Part shown: one piece after another, positions 1-7,092 of the stretch
Layout: each line of letters begins with the position of its first letter
How positions within the stretch are numbered: the stretch's first letter is position 1
Source of the DNA: Anaerolineales bacterium UBA2232
GTDB lineage: Bacteria > Chloroflexota > Anaerolineae > UBA2200
Assembly: GCA_002348045.1 (NCBI GenBank)
Contig: DDYO01000016.1
Location: forward strand, 1-11,190
Direction of reading: 5' to 3'
Length of the DNA stretch: 11,190 nt
Made by a program: the position numbers and the translations under genes
The notes under the pieces: model-generated
Database searches by the model: none
What the model saw: the letters and a program-made list of their open reading frames with translations, nothing else
Told to the model about the DNA's origin: nothing

Positions 1-161
1 TCCAGAGCCTTTCCGTCTCGGAAAAACACCGCCGTCTGGCTCTCTCGCACGATGAGTTGGGATCCCAGGCGAAAGTCACCAGAACCCTGTGCTGGAATAC
101 GGTGAACGATCTCGCGCCCCGACGGGTCGAGGTACTCAATAACGTCAAAGATCCGCGGCAT
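1..161 (-). CDS. SPFH-domain (YdjI-like) protein, N-terminal part only
   Basis: The gene runs off the left edge, so only the first 53 residues are visible. The ATG at 161 follows a strong GGAGGG ribosome binding site at 164-169. The visible protein begins MPRIFDVIEYLDPSGREIV and continues with a segment ending in QTAVFFRDGKAL. This resembles the start of SPFH/band-7 proteins of the YdjI type, often annotated 'virion core protein', in which a short N-terminal strand pair precedes the SPFH fold. Family members are cytosolic scaffolds recruited to membranes; in Bacillus subtilis YdjI works with the membrane proteins YdjG/YdjH and with PspA. It is the third gene of a likely minus-strand operon behind a zinc-ribbon membrane protein and a helical protein, which fits such a complex. 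The family call rests on a short stretch, so it is likely but not certain. Confidence 0.72.
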   Translation of the reverse strand, partial: MPRIFDVIEYLDPSGREIVHRIPAQGSGDFRLGSQLIVRESQTAVFFRDGKAL

Positions 162-255
162 GTATACCCTCCTAGACTGTTATTCTTGCCATTGAGATGA
201 TCAGGCGACTGGTGCTCCCCCCGCTGCTGCTCATCGTCCATCTGCAACCGATGCG

Positions 256-783
256 CTAGGCCGAGGGATTGTCCAATACGACATCCTGTCGCTTGCTGAA
301 CGTCTCGTTTATCTCTTCCAGGGCCATTAGGAGGTCTCCTGTTGCCTTGGTGACCTCCTCGTCTGTGGCGGCAGCCGCAGCAACATCCACAAGGCCGCTT
401 ACCTTAGCCACAGCCCCCAGAAGCTCGACGTCAAAGCTGTACAAAGCATCCAGCTCAGCCTCACGGACCTTGGCCGCATCGAATAGCCCGGCATAGCCAT
501 AGCTTGCCGCCTTGATACGATCGGCCAGGAACTGCAGCCGCATCAGCACGCGATCCACGGCCACCAGGCTGCCGAGCTTGCCGGCGTTGGTCAAACGCAA
601 CTGCACACTGTTCAGTCGCCGTCGCTGCTCCTCGAATCCCCTCGCCACCCGCACACGCAACAGCTTGTCAGCCTCTCGACGTACTTCCTTGGCTTTGTAC
701 CCCTTGTAGCCAGGGACTGTCTTCGCCAACTCCTCCACTTTGTTGTACTTGTCTTCAATGCCTTTGCGCAGGTCCTCCACCAT
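256..783 (-). CDS. Helical (coiled-coil) protein of unknown function in SPFH operon
   Basis: This encodes 175 residues from the ATG at 783, preceded by a purine-rich AAGGGGG site. I do not recognise a characterised family. The protein is almost wholly helical: a charged N-terminal part (about 1-65, rich in Lys/Arg/Glu, with a GYKGYKAKEVRREADK segment), a middle helical region (about 66-120) and an Ala-rich helix (about 121-165). It has no signal peptide or membrane segment, so it is probably cytosolic or peripheral. It lies 42 bp after the zinc-ribbon membrane gene and 94 bp before the SPFH gene, all on one strand. In Bacillus the comparable cluster includes the helical membrane-binding protein PspA. 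A similar membrane-adaptor role is possible here by position, but I see no PspA sequence signature. Confidence 0.78.
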   Translation of the reverse strand: MVEDLRKGIEDKYNKVEELAKTVPGYKGYKAKEVRREADKLLRVRVARGFEEQRRRLNSVQLRLTNAGKLGSLVAVDRVLMRLQFLADRIKAASYGYAGLFDAAKVREAELDALYSFDVELLGAVAKVSGLVDVAAAAATDEEVTKATGDLLMALEEINETFSKRQDVVLDNPSA

Positions 784-825
784 TGGTCCCCCTTATATCC
801 CAAGTCATCTCGGACAAAACAGACC

Positions 826-1341
826 CTACAGAAACAGATCAACCCCACAGTACGGGCACTGCACAACACCCTTGCCTACCACCTCACGCACCCCCCCGCA
901 GTTGGGGCACTTGGTTGTGCGCATCTCCCCGGCTTGCCGGGTGTAGAGGATACCCTCGTCCCAGTTAATGTACCCGGTAAATAGACCCTTGCCCACGAGG
1001 TCATACAGGTAATCCCTCACCTTGTCTCGGCTGAGGTTCATCTCAATGACCACTTCCCGCACATTGACCTGACCACGGGTCAGCACCATATTGAGGATTT
1101 GCTTTTGCTTCTCAGCCTCGGCGAACTGCTGGGATTCGCTGCGGCCGCGCACAGTGAAGAGTATGCCCGCCGCCAGCAACGGGAGCGCCAGCAGCAGAAC
1201 AACGGCCAGCCCCAGCAGAAATCCGGAGGGGCGCAGTCGGCCCTCCGCGAGTCCCGAGAAAAGGAAAACGGACATCACAGCGACCATCAGAAGAGACGCT
1301 GCGATGAGAACCAGCCCGATGGTCTTGCCTTGTCCTGTCAT
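826..1341 (-). CDS. Two-TM membrane protein with winged-helix-like region and C-terminal zinc ribbon
   Basis: The product has 171 residues from the ATG at 1341, preceded by a G-rich GGGGG site. Two hydrophobic segments (about 7-30 and 40-63) form a membrane hairpin. Next comes a soluble domain (about 75-137) that looks like a small winged helix, with helices around QKQILNMVLTRG and SRDKVRDYLYDLVGKGL and a wing near GYINWDEGILYT. The C-terminus is a zinc ribbon with two CxxC knuckles, CPNC at 145-148 and CPYC at 162-165. The architecture recalls Bacillus YdjG-type anchors that recruit SPFH proteins to the membrane. It appears to be the first gene of the minus-strand operon leading to the SPFH gene. 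The winged-helix-like domain could bind protein rather than DNA. The domain layout is seen in the sequence; the anchor role is inferred. Confidence 0.82.
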   Translation of the reverse strand: MTGQGKTIGLVLIAASLLMVAVMSVFLFSGLAEGRLRPSGFLLGLAVVLLLALPLLAAGILFTVRGRSESQQFAEAEKQKQILNMVLTRGQVNVREVVIEMNLSRDKVRDYLYDLVGKGLFTGYINWDEGILYTRQAGEMRTTKCPNCGGVREVVGKGVVQCPYCGVDLFL

Positions 1342-1572
1342 TTGGCCCCCGTGTTAGCCTTTCACCTGCACATGGTGCATTCTACACCACATTGCGTTGC
1401 CTGCAAACTCCCGTTCATCCAGCGCGTCCTGCAGCAGCCTCGATAAAAGGAGTTCACTGTGTGGCGTTATAGGGCAATGCGCAGTTCGCGCCTGGCCAAG
1501 CCAAGCCTTCTGGTCTTTCAGCGGCAGCTTCACCAGTAACGGCCTGTTGTGCACTCTCCAGGCGCACTGTAC
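1342..1572. other. Intergenic region between divergent operons
   Basis: This is most of the 333-bp gap between the divergent zinc-ribbon gene and rpsU. I find the candidate minus-strand promoter at 1379-1407 and, just beyond this stretch, the strong plus-strand rpsU promoter. A minus-strand open frame across the gap (1354-1635) has no ribosome binding site or recognisable domain and would sit on top of both promoters, so I do not call it a gene. No RNA gene or repeat is visible. Confidence 0.5.
1379..1407 (-). promoter_or_regulatory. Possible promoter of the zinc-ribbon/SPFH operon
   Basis: On the minus strand TTTGCA (1402-1407, 4/6 match) and TAGAAT (1379-1384, 5/6) are separated by 17 bp. 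Transcription would start near 1372, about 30 nt before the ATG at 1341. The -35 is weak, so this is only a candidate, but it is the best match in the gap on this strand. Confidence 0.35.
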
Positions 1573-1601
1573 TTGACTTGATGCCGGCGCAAAGCTATAA
1601 T
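1573..1601 (+). promoter_or_regulatory. Strong sigma-70-type promoter of rpsU
   Basis: TTGACT (1573-1578) and a perfect TATAAT (1596-1601) are separated by exactly 17 bp. Transcription would start near 1608, giving a leader of about 67 nt before the rpsU GTG. A near-consensus promoter suits a ribosomal protein gene. Confidence 0.85.
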
Positions 1602-1674
1602 CCGCAAGTGTATCAAGCAGTCTGGTGGCACACATGCGTCAACGTCATCAACTGGCAAGAGGGGAGGGGATCAT

Positions 1675-1875
1675 GTGACGCAGATCATCATCGACAGGGA
1701 TGAATCCTTCGAGGGAGCCTTGAAGCGCTTCAACAAGAGGGTTCAGCAGGATCGGGTGCTGTCCGAGGTTCGCCGTCGGCGGTTCTTTGAAAAGCCAAGC
1801 GTACTTCGCAAGAAGAAAAGGGCCGCGAAGCGCCGTAAGAGCCGCAAGCAAACCATGAAACACCAATACGATTAG
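1675..1875 (+). CDS. rpsU: 30S ribosomal protein S21
   Basis: This encodes 66 residues, within the usual 58-70 for S21. The start is GTG at 1675, behind a strong GGAGGGG site (1663-1669) with a 5-nt spacer. The ATG two bases upstream (1673) is followed at once by TGA, so it cannot be the start. The N-terminus has the typical S21 pattern, with a beta-strand (TQIIIDRDESFEGALKRF) followed by an Arg/Lys-rich helix, and the last 25 residues are very basic (KKKRAAKRRKSRKQ). S21 joins the small subunit late and helps initiation by positioning the 3' end of 16S rRNA. It is transcribed from its own near-consensus promoter. The next gene on this strand begins 431 bp later, so rpsU is probably monocistronic, although I found no clear terminator after it. 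Confidence 0.95.
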   Translation: MTQIIIDRDESFEGALKRFNKRVQQDRVLSEVRRRRFFEKPSVLRKKKRAAKRRKSRKQTMKHQYD

Positions 1876-2306
1876 GCGCTGTTCACGGCATTGGCTTCTG
1901 GATTCTTGGTGAACATGAGGACGCGCGGGCGGATCGACTCTCGAACGAGTCGGCGCATATGGCGGCAGCAACGGGAGAAGGTCGCCTGATCAGCCCTGAA
2001 GCTCTGATGATGCGGGTCCGAAGCGGCCCCAGCTCCTGGCAAATTCCTGTGAGATGGGCGTTGAGCACCGGCCACTTCTGTCGTTTGGCGTGACGGCCAG
2101 GGAATTGGCGGCGCGAAATTGATGATCTGTCGACCCAACGATGTAGCCTGAGCAAACATCAGTTTGGGAGGTGTAGTCGGCGGGAGGGGCAGCGGGATGA
2201 GCGTTTGTGCAATGGGACGATCGGTGCTGGGGTAGCGGTGATGGGGCCAGGCAGTGTCACCGCCTTCCAGATGACATGCAATACTATGATGATGCAAGTC
2301 AGTTAG
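1876..2306 (+). other. 431-bp gap between rpsU and pgpH without a recognisable gene
   Basis: I see no supported gene here. A long minus-strand open frame crosses the gap but continues about 340 bp into pgpH and shows no domain. Directly after the rpsU stop the same frame stays open for about 38 codons, with no ribosome binding site. Two weak structures are visible: a GTTCAC/GTGAAC pair near 1882-1915 without a T-tract, and a GCGGTGA/TCACCGC inverted repeat at 2235-2263 just before pgpH. The pgpH promoter must lie in this region. Confidence 0.5.
2235..2263 (+). repeat. Inverted repeat upstream of pgpH
   Basis: GCGGTGA (2235-2241) and TCACCGC (2257-2263) are perfect 7-bp inverted arms around a 15-nt centre, 44 bp before the pgpH ATG. 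It could be an operator or an RNA hairpin. There is no T-tract, so it is not an intrinsic terminator. A T-A-T-G-A-T hexamer at 2285-2290 lies downstream and could be a -10, but it has no convincing -35. Confidence 0.4.
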
Positions 2307-4457
2307 ATGCAGAATTCTGAAATGCATCGAGGCGCAAACAAGAAGCAAGCGGGGCCTGGTCTGGGCGCCCCGCTTGCTTCGGTTAGCGAAAGGGTGCGCA
2401 GAATCCCATTCCATCCCCTGTTTTGCGGGCTGACGGTGGTAGTTGGGCTCAGCCTGACGCTCGTCTTGCCCTCTATCCTGGGGCAGAAGCCCTTGCTCGT
2501 TGGGATGGTCTCGTCGCGGTCGATTCTTGCTCAACGGCGTGTGACGTACACCAGCCGCCTGCTTACGGAAGCGGAGCAGAATCGGGCTGAGGCCAGTGTT
2601 GAACCAGTGCTGGTAGTCGATTCCAATGTGGCACGTCAGCAAGTGACACGGGCGAAACAGGTGCTCTCATATATCACGGCCATGCGTGCTGATTCGGCAA
2701 CATTGGATGACAAGGCGCGCTGGTTGGCCCAAACCCCGGATGTGCCACTGTCCACTTCGGTGATCACTGGGATTCTGACGATGGACAACCGGGAATGGCA
2801 GAGCGTGAGCGATGAAGTCACCTACTTGCTCGATCGGTTGATGCGGGATGGCGTGTCACAGGAGCGGCTGGATACGATTCGTGCCCAGCTGCCCCAGCTG
2901 GTTAGTTACTCGTTGTCGGTGGTGCAGGCCGATTCTGTCACGGCCATTGTGGGCCCGCTGTTGCAGGCCAATAGCTTTGTCGATGAACGAAGCACCCGAG
3001 AGCGGCAAGAGCAGGCGCGCGAAGCCGTAGGTCCCGTTCGCCACGTAATCGAAAAGGGTCAGGCCATTGCAAGGGCCGGAGACATAGTCACACCCTTGCA
3101 TCTAGAGCAGTTGGTCGCTCTGGGGTTGCAGCCAAGCGGACCTCAGTGGCATGACCTGGCGGGAATGACGCTTTTCGTCGTTGGCCTCGTCTCGGTGCTT
3201 GGGGCCTATATGTGGTTTCGCCGCAGGGATCTGCTCTTGTGCCGGCGACGTATGACCCTGCTAACCTCGTTGATCATCGTTACAGGGATCGCCGCCAAGT
3301 TGTGGATTCCCGAGCATGTTCTGCTCCCCTACTTTTTCCCCATGGCTGCGGTCACCATGTTGATGACGGTACTGCTGGACACTGAGGTGGCAATCGTCAT
3401 CACCGGAATGCTGGGACTCTTTGTTGGCTTCATTAGCGGAGGCTATCTTGACCTCACTGTGTACATGGTACTCGGCAGTGTGGTCGGAGCCCTGGCTATC
3501 TCGAGCGTTGAGCGGCTGAGCTCCTTTGCCCGAGCGGCTGCTGCAATTTCGCTGGTAAACCTCATCGTGGCCATCTCCTTTCGTCTCTATAGCTCGTCCC
3601 ACGATCTCATCGGACTGGTCCAGGTGGGTGGCGCTAGCATTGTCAATGGTGTGTTCTCCTCGAGCATCACCTTTGCCGCATTCTACTGGCTGGGGTCCTT
3701 CTTTCGCATTATGACCCCTTTGCAGTTGCTGGATCTGGCGCGCCCAACTCACCCTCTGGCTCGACGCCTGCTTCTGGAAGCCGCGGGCACCTACCATCAC
3801 AGTCTGTTAGTGGGGAATCTTGGCGAGCGTGCTGCCGATGCGATTGGTGCCGACACCCTGCTTGTCAGGGTTGCCGCCCAGCATCACGACGTCGGAAAGC
3901 TACTGAGACCGTACTTTTTCGTCGAGAACCAGGTAGAAGGCCAGAGTTACCATGAACAACTGGATGCCAAGACTAGCGCTCAGATTCTGATCAGCCATGT
4001 TAAAGATGGTGTGGAGCTGGCGCGTCGACACGGCTTCCCGGATGCCGTCGTGGATGTGATCGCGCAGCACCACGGCACAACGAGCGTAGGTTTCGGCTAC
4101 TTTTACCAGCAGGCGCGGAAGGAATCGGAGGACAATCACGTCGACGAGAACGATTTCCGCTATCCTGGTCCTCGGCCGCGCTCCAAAGAAGCGGCCATCA
4201 TGATGCTCGCTGATAGCGTCGAAGCCGCTGTTCGGGCGGCTCGGGCGGCCTCGTTGCCGGAAATCGAGCGAGTGGTGCGCAAGGTAACCAACGATCGCCT
4301 GGTGAGTGGAGAGCTCGACGAATCTGCCCTCACGCTTCGTGAGCTGGACGTCATACGTTGCGCTTTCATAGAGGTCCTGCAAGGCGTGTTCCACCCAAGG
4401 ATAGAGTACCCTGAGAAGGACAGTATGACACAAGGTCTCCGGTCGACGAATGGGTAA
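2307..4457 (+). CDS. pgpH: 7TM-HD family cyclic-di-AMP phosphodiesterase (PgpH/YqfF-like)
   Basis: The 716-residue product has the full PgpH layout: a cytosolic N-terminus, one membrane helix (about 38-57), an extracytoplasmic 7TMR-HDED domain (about 60-280), a bundle of seven membrane helices (about 284-468) and a cytosolic HD domain (about 480-700). HD metal ligands are visible: His498 region (TYHHSLLVG), the H527-D528 pair (QHHDVGKL), His564, His588/589 (AQHHG) and Asp636 (MLADSVEA). Family enzymes hydrolyse c-di-AMP to pApA, linking the messenger to osmotic and wall homeostasis. It is followed after 8 bp by ybeY, a very common pairing. The start is uncertain: an in-frame TAG lies directly before ATG 2307, no good ribosome binding site precedes it, and ATG 2322 is the next choice. 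The catalytic residues look intact. Confidence 0.93.
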   Translation: MQNSEMHRGANKKQAGPGLGAPLASVSERVRRIPFHPLFCGLTVVVGLSLTLVLPSILGQKPLLVGMVSSRSILAQRRVTYTSRLLTEAEQNRAEASVEPVLVVDSNVARQQVTRAKQVLSYITAMRADSATLDDKARWLAQTPDVPLSTSVITGILTMDNREWQSVSDEVTYLLDRLMRDGVSQERLDTIRAQLPQLVSYSLSVVQADSVTAIVGPLLQANSFVDERSTRERQEQAREAVGPVRHVIEKGQAIARAGDIVTPLHLEQLVALGLQPSGPQWHDLAGMTLFVVGLVSVLGAYMWFRRRDLLLCRRRMTLLTSLIIVTGIAAKLWIPEHVLLPYFFPMAAVTMLMTVLLDTEVAIVITGMLGLFVGFISGGYLDLTVYMVLGSVVGALAISSVERLSSFARAAAAISLVNLIVAISFRLYSSSHDLIGLVQVGGASIVNGVFSSSITFAAFYWLGSFFRIMTPLQLLDLARPTHPLARRLLLEAAGTYHHSLLVGNLGERAADAIGADTLLVRVAAQHHDVGKLLRPYFFVENQVEGQSYHEQLDAKTSAQILISHVKDGVELARRHGFPDAVVDVIAQHHGTTSVGFGYFYQQARKESEDNHVDENDFRYPGPRPRSKEAAIMMLADSVEAAVRAARAASLPEIERVVRKVTNDRLVSGELDESALTLRELDVIRCAFIEVLQGVFHPRIEYPEKDSMTQGLRSTNG

Positions 4458-4465
4458 GCTTACGC

Positions 4466-4945
4466 ATGGCCACTGCTAGCCTCAAGGTCGCATTTCGGGT
4501 GGATCGACGGTTTTGGGGGAAGGTTGAGCGGAGTGGTTTGCGAAAGGCAATGGTGGCCACTTTTCGTAGTGCCGGGGTGACTAACGACGGGGCGCTCACC
4601 CTTGTTGTTACTGGCAATGAAGAAATCCAGTCCATGAACCGCGACTACCGTGGCGTGGATGCCATCACCGACGTCTTGGCCTTTGGCAATTCGGGTACTA
4701 CGGACTCTGATGGCTTTTCCGAGGATGGCCCCCGCTATCTTGGCGACATAGTTATTGCCTTCCCCCGTGCTGCTGAACAAGCGGCGGCGGAGAACCATCC
4801 GGTAGAAGAGGAGCTGTGGCTGCTGGCTGTGCATGGGCTTCTACACCTGCTAGGTCACGATCACGACGAGCCGGACGAACAGCAGAGAATGTGGCTTCTG
4901 CAGGATGCGGTCCTCGCAAAGCTGGGGGTCCCGTGGAGACCGTAG
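4466..4945 (+). CDS. ybeY: Endoribonuclease YbeY (rRNA maturation factor)
   Basis: This 159-residue protein carries the signature zinc-binding motif H-x3-H-x5-H as HGLLHLLGHDH, with ligands His123, His127 and His133. It also has the family segments TDVLAFG (about 68-74) and LGDIVIAF (about 92-99). YbeY is a single-strand-specific metal-dependent RNase needed for 3' maturation of 16S rRNA and for ribosome quality control. Length and motif order are normal. An acidic insert (about 76-89, NSGTTDSDGFSEDG) is common in this loop. The ATG at 4466 is 8 bp after the pgpH stop, so the two genes are almost certainly cotranscribed. The ribosome binding site is weak (GGGTAAG), which suggests translation helped by coupling to pgpH. 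A strong terminator follows 15 bp after the stop. Confidence 0.96.
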   Translation: MATASLKVAFRVDRRFWGKVERSGLRKAMVATFRSAGVTNDGALTLVVTGNEEIQSMNRDYRGVDAITDVLAFGNSGTTDSDGFSEDGPRYLGDIVIAFPRAAEQAAAENHPVEEELWLLAVHGLLHLLGHDHDEPDEQQRMWLLQDAVLAKLGVPWRP

Positions 4946-4959
4946 CGGGGGGCAGATGC

Positions 4960-5002
4960 AAAAACAAAGGCTCTGGCCATGGTGGCCAGAGCCTTTGTTT
5001 TT
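4960..5002. terminator. Bidirectional intrinsic terminator between ybeY and the PA14 gene
   Basis: A perfect inverted repeat with 20-bp arms (4960-4979 and 4983-5002) surrounds a 3-nt centre. The GC-rich inner stem (GGCTCTGGCCA) is flanked by an A-tract on the left and a T-tract on the right, so on either strand the hairpin is followed by a U-run. It sits between two convergent genes and should terminate both. Confidence 0.95.
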
Positions 5003-5018
5003 CTTCTGGGTAGACAGT

Positions 5019-6983
5019 CTAGTAGTGGCTCCAGGTGCCATCACTGAAGAGGACAAAGTTGCCCTGGACATCGCTCCACAGCATCTGGCCGCCCTGGTAT
5101 GCCTGCCAGGTCGCTCCGAGTCCTCGCTCTGGCGTCGTCGCCCAGCTCAGTGCGCTCCTAACGCCAGGTTGTTCACGCCACACCTTGCCGAAGCCTCGTT
5201 TGGGCTGCAAGTACCCTGCCGGGGCAACGATGTTAACGTCCCACTCTGGCTGAGTGCTCTCCCAGGTATCAGCAAAGCTTTGCCATGTACCGTTGTTGTA
5301 CAGGACGTAGATGAGGGTTAGGTCAGACCGCCAGAACATCATGCCGCCGATGAAGGTCTCCTCGGCACTCCAAATGCCCTTCTCTGGCTCCACGGGGCAG
5401 CCGAGGCGACTCCGGACGGTTGGATAGGTTGTCCAGATGTTGCCAAAGCCCAAGACAGGCATGATAGCGCACGTGGGCAGCGGAACGGTGGGAGTGGCCG
5501 TGGGCGCGATAGGGGTGGCCGTTGGTGGGATCGGCGTCCGGGTGGGTCCAACCGGTGTGGCGGTCACGACGATGGGTGTGATACTGGCCACCGGAGTTAC
5601 CACCACGACCCACGGGGTGTTAGTCCGCGTTGGTGAAACGCTAGTGGGTGCTGTGCCGGTAGTCTTGCGTACGAACTTGACTGCGTCGAAACCAATGTTG
5701 CGTGAGGCGTAGGGCTCGCCTGTGACGTCATCAAGGTACACGTACTCATTGCCTGTCGCGGCAAAGTAGTAGGTGCCAACGGAGACCCAGGCGTCAAAGT
5801 AGGCTGACTGATTGACCCAAAAGGCGTCTTCGCGGGTGTTGTGGAAGATGCGGTAGCGAGCGCTGCGGGTGTCGGCCCGCTGCCTGGGAATGAACACGAA
5901 CACTTGGTAGTCCCCCGCGCTTGGCAACTTGGGTATCCATTTGCCAAAGTTGTAGACCTGGGAGTTGCTGTTGTAGGTCCAGAAGGTGTGAGTCTTGTAG
6001 CCGACGGCTCGCTCGAACCAACCGTCACTGGGCCCGCCCTTTTGGAACCCGGCATCCTTGTTGTCTACGATAACTTCCGATGCTGGGACGGGCGTCGAAG
6101 GGGTCTGGCTGACCGTGGGCGCACCCCCAACTCGTGTCCAACTGAACTTGAGCTGCGCATTGCCGGTGGCCTCATAGTACTCGACCACGACGGCCCGGCC
6201 ACCCTGCGGAACGAAACGGGTAGCTTTGTGGGTTGCGGCTTGATCGCGCCACTGGTCAATCAGCAAGACTCCGTCGAGCCAGATGCGAACGCCATCATCC
6301 ACGGTCACCGAGAACTCATAGTTGTCGCTTGGTCCGAAATCGATGGTCGCCGACCAGCGGGCTGAGAAGCCATCGACGGGAACACTGGGCCCGGGTGAAC
6401 CAGCTCCCCAGTTGTAGTCTATGACGTTCTCCGAGCGGACCGCAACGGGCGCGCCGGTGAGCCAGGGATTGGCAAAGTACTCTGCTCGCCATACGTTGGT
6501 GGTAGGTGGGGTCATTCGCTCCCACCAGACCATAGCAACGGCATTGCCAATGTTGTCATAGTACTCTACGCGCACACTATGGGTGCCGGCCGACAGGTTG
6601 ATGCGTTTCTCAAAGAGAGTCGCTACCTGATCGCGCCACTCATCAATGACGAGTTGGCCATTCACCCATAGGCGCACTCCATCATCAACGTAGGCCTTGA
6701 AGAGGTACTCGCCCTGGTCGAATAAAAAATCACCGGTCCAGCGAGCAGACCAGTGGTCGAACGGAACGCCATCGTCGGGCTTGTCATTCTTCCAGTCATA
6801 GTTGATGGCCCGGTCGTAGCGTACTCTGGAGGGGGACCCTGCGAGGCTCGGATTCGAAAAGAACTCTGCACGCCATGGCACCCCACTTTGGGCGCCCAAC
6901 GCTGAGGGCAACAGCGCACCCAGACAGGCCAGGACAAGCAAAGAGATTACCATCCGGGTCTGCCATCTTCTGCTCAATGACAT
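5019..6983 (-). CDS. Secreted modular protein: two PA14 domains, golvesin-like domain, C-terminal repeats
   Basis: The product has 654 residues if it starts at the third of three consecutive ATGs (6983). That ATG lies 7 nt after GAGGAGG, so I prefer it over ATGs 6986 and 6989 and over an upstream GTG at 7013, which would put the ribosome binding site inside the gene. A Sec signal peptide (SRRWQTR, then a hydrophobic core, cleavage near ALG-AQ at 30/31) is followed by two PA14 domains (about 36-156 and 164-284). Each has a DDGVR-W motif (Asp100-101 and 229-230) of the kind that binds calcium and sugar in PA14 lectins. Next come a golvesin/Xly-like domain (about 303-438, from VDNKDAGF to FDAVKFVRK), a Thr-Pro linker (about 440-505) and two homologous repeats (about 512-570 and 598-650) with a GFG-W-PGVRS-L pattern. 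It is probably an extracellular carbohydrate- or wall-binding protein; no catalytic domain is seen. Confidence 0.88.
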   Translation of the reverse strand: MSLSRRWQTRMVISLLVLACLGALLPSALGAQSGVPWRAEFFSNPSLAGSPSRVRYDRAINYDWKNDKPDDGVPFDHWSARWTGDFLFDQGEYLFKAYVDDGVRLWVNGQLVIDEWRDQVATLFEKRINLSAGTHSVRVEYYDNIGNAVAMVWWERMTPPTTNVWRAEYFANPWLTGAPVAVRSENVIDYNWGAGSPGPSVPVDGFSARWSATIDFGPSDNYEFSVTVDDGVRIWLDGVLLIDQWRDQAATHKATRFVPQGGRAVVVEYYEATGNAQLKFSWTRVGGAPTVSQTPSTPVPASEVIVDNKDAGFQKGGPSDGWFERAVGYKTHTFWTYNSNSQVYNFGKWIPKLPSAGDYQVFVFIPRQRADTRSARYRIFHNTREDAFWVNQSAYFDAWVSVGTYYFAATGNEYVYLDDVTGEPYASRNIGFDAVKFVRKTTGTAPTSVSPTRTNTPWVVVVTPVASITPIVVTATPVGPTRTPIPPTATPIAPTATPTVPLPTCAIMPVLGFGNIWTTYPTVRSRLGCPVEPEKGIWSAEETFIGGMMFWRSDLTLIYVLYNNGTWQSFADTWESTQPEWDVNIVAPAGYLQPKRGFGKVWREQPGVRSALSWATTPERGLGATWQAYQGGQMLWSDVQGNFVLFSDGTWSHY

Positions 6984-7030
6984 CATCATCCCTCCTCTAT
7001 CTCTTAGCCGCACCCGTTGTGACTGACCAC

Positions 7031-7059
7031 ATTATAGCATGCTTATGAAGATTTGGCAA
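7031..7059 (-). promoter_or_regulatory. Promoter of the secreted PA14 gene
   Basis: On the minus strand TTGCCA (7054-7059) and a perfect TATAAT (7031-7036) are 17 bp apart, with TGC directly before the -10, an extended -10. Transcription would start near 7024, about 40 nt before the ATG. The response-regulator promoter further on has the same hexamers and the same TGC. Confidence 0.8.
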
Positions 7060-7070
7060 GTAGTCAATGG

Positions 7071-7092
7071 CACTAATTTAGGCCAATTAGTG
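7071..7092. repeat. AT-rich inverted repeat upstream of the PA14 promoter
   Basis: CACTAATT (7071-7078) and AATTAGTG (7085-7092) form a perfect 8-bp inverted repeat with a 6-nt centre. It lies 11 bp upstream of the -35 of the minus-strand PA14 promoter, a usual place for an activator site. An overlapping wider pair, GCCAATT (7082-7088) and AATTGGC (7108-7114), is also present. The regulator is unknown. Confidence 0.5.

Noticed and set aside
1354..1635. Minus-strand open frame of 93 codons between the zinc-ribbon gene and rpsU
   Set aside because: It covers the strong rpsU promoter and the candidate divergent promoter, lacks a ribosome binding site, and has no recognisable protein features.
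1882..1915. GTTCAC/GTGAAC hairpin after rpsU as a terminator
   Set aside because: A 6-bp stem with a loop of more than 20 nt and no U-tract is too weak to call.
1876..1989. Open frame continuing directly after the rpsU stop, suggesting readthrough
   Set aside because: It is only about 38 codons without conserved S21 features; S21 already has normal length, so the open stretch is probably chance.
1872..2642. Long minus-strand open frame (256 codons) across the rpsU-pgpH gap
   Set aside because: It overlaps the well-supported pgpH by more than 330 bp, has no ribosome binding site and shows no recognisable domain; the composition looks like a shadow frame of GC-rich DNA.
6984..7013. GTG at 7013 as start of the PA14 gene
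   Set aside because: The ribosome binding site GAGGAGG lies downstream of it, directly before three ATGs, and the signal peptide is better formed from the ATG.
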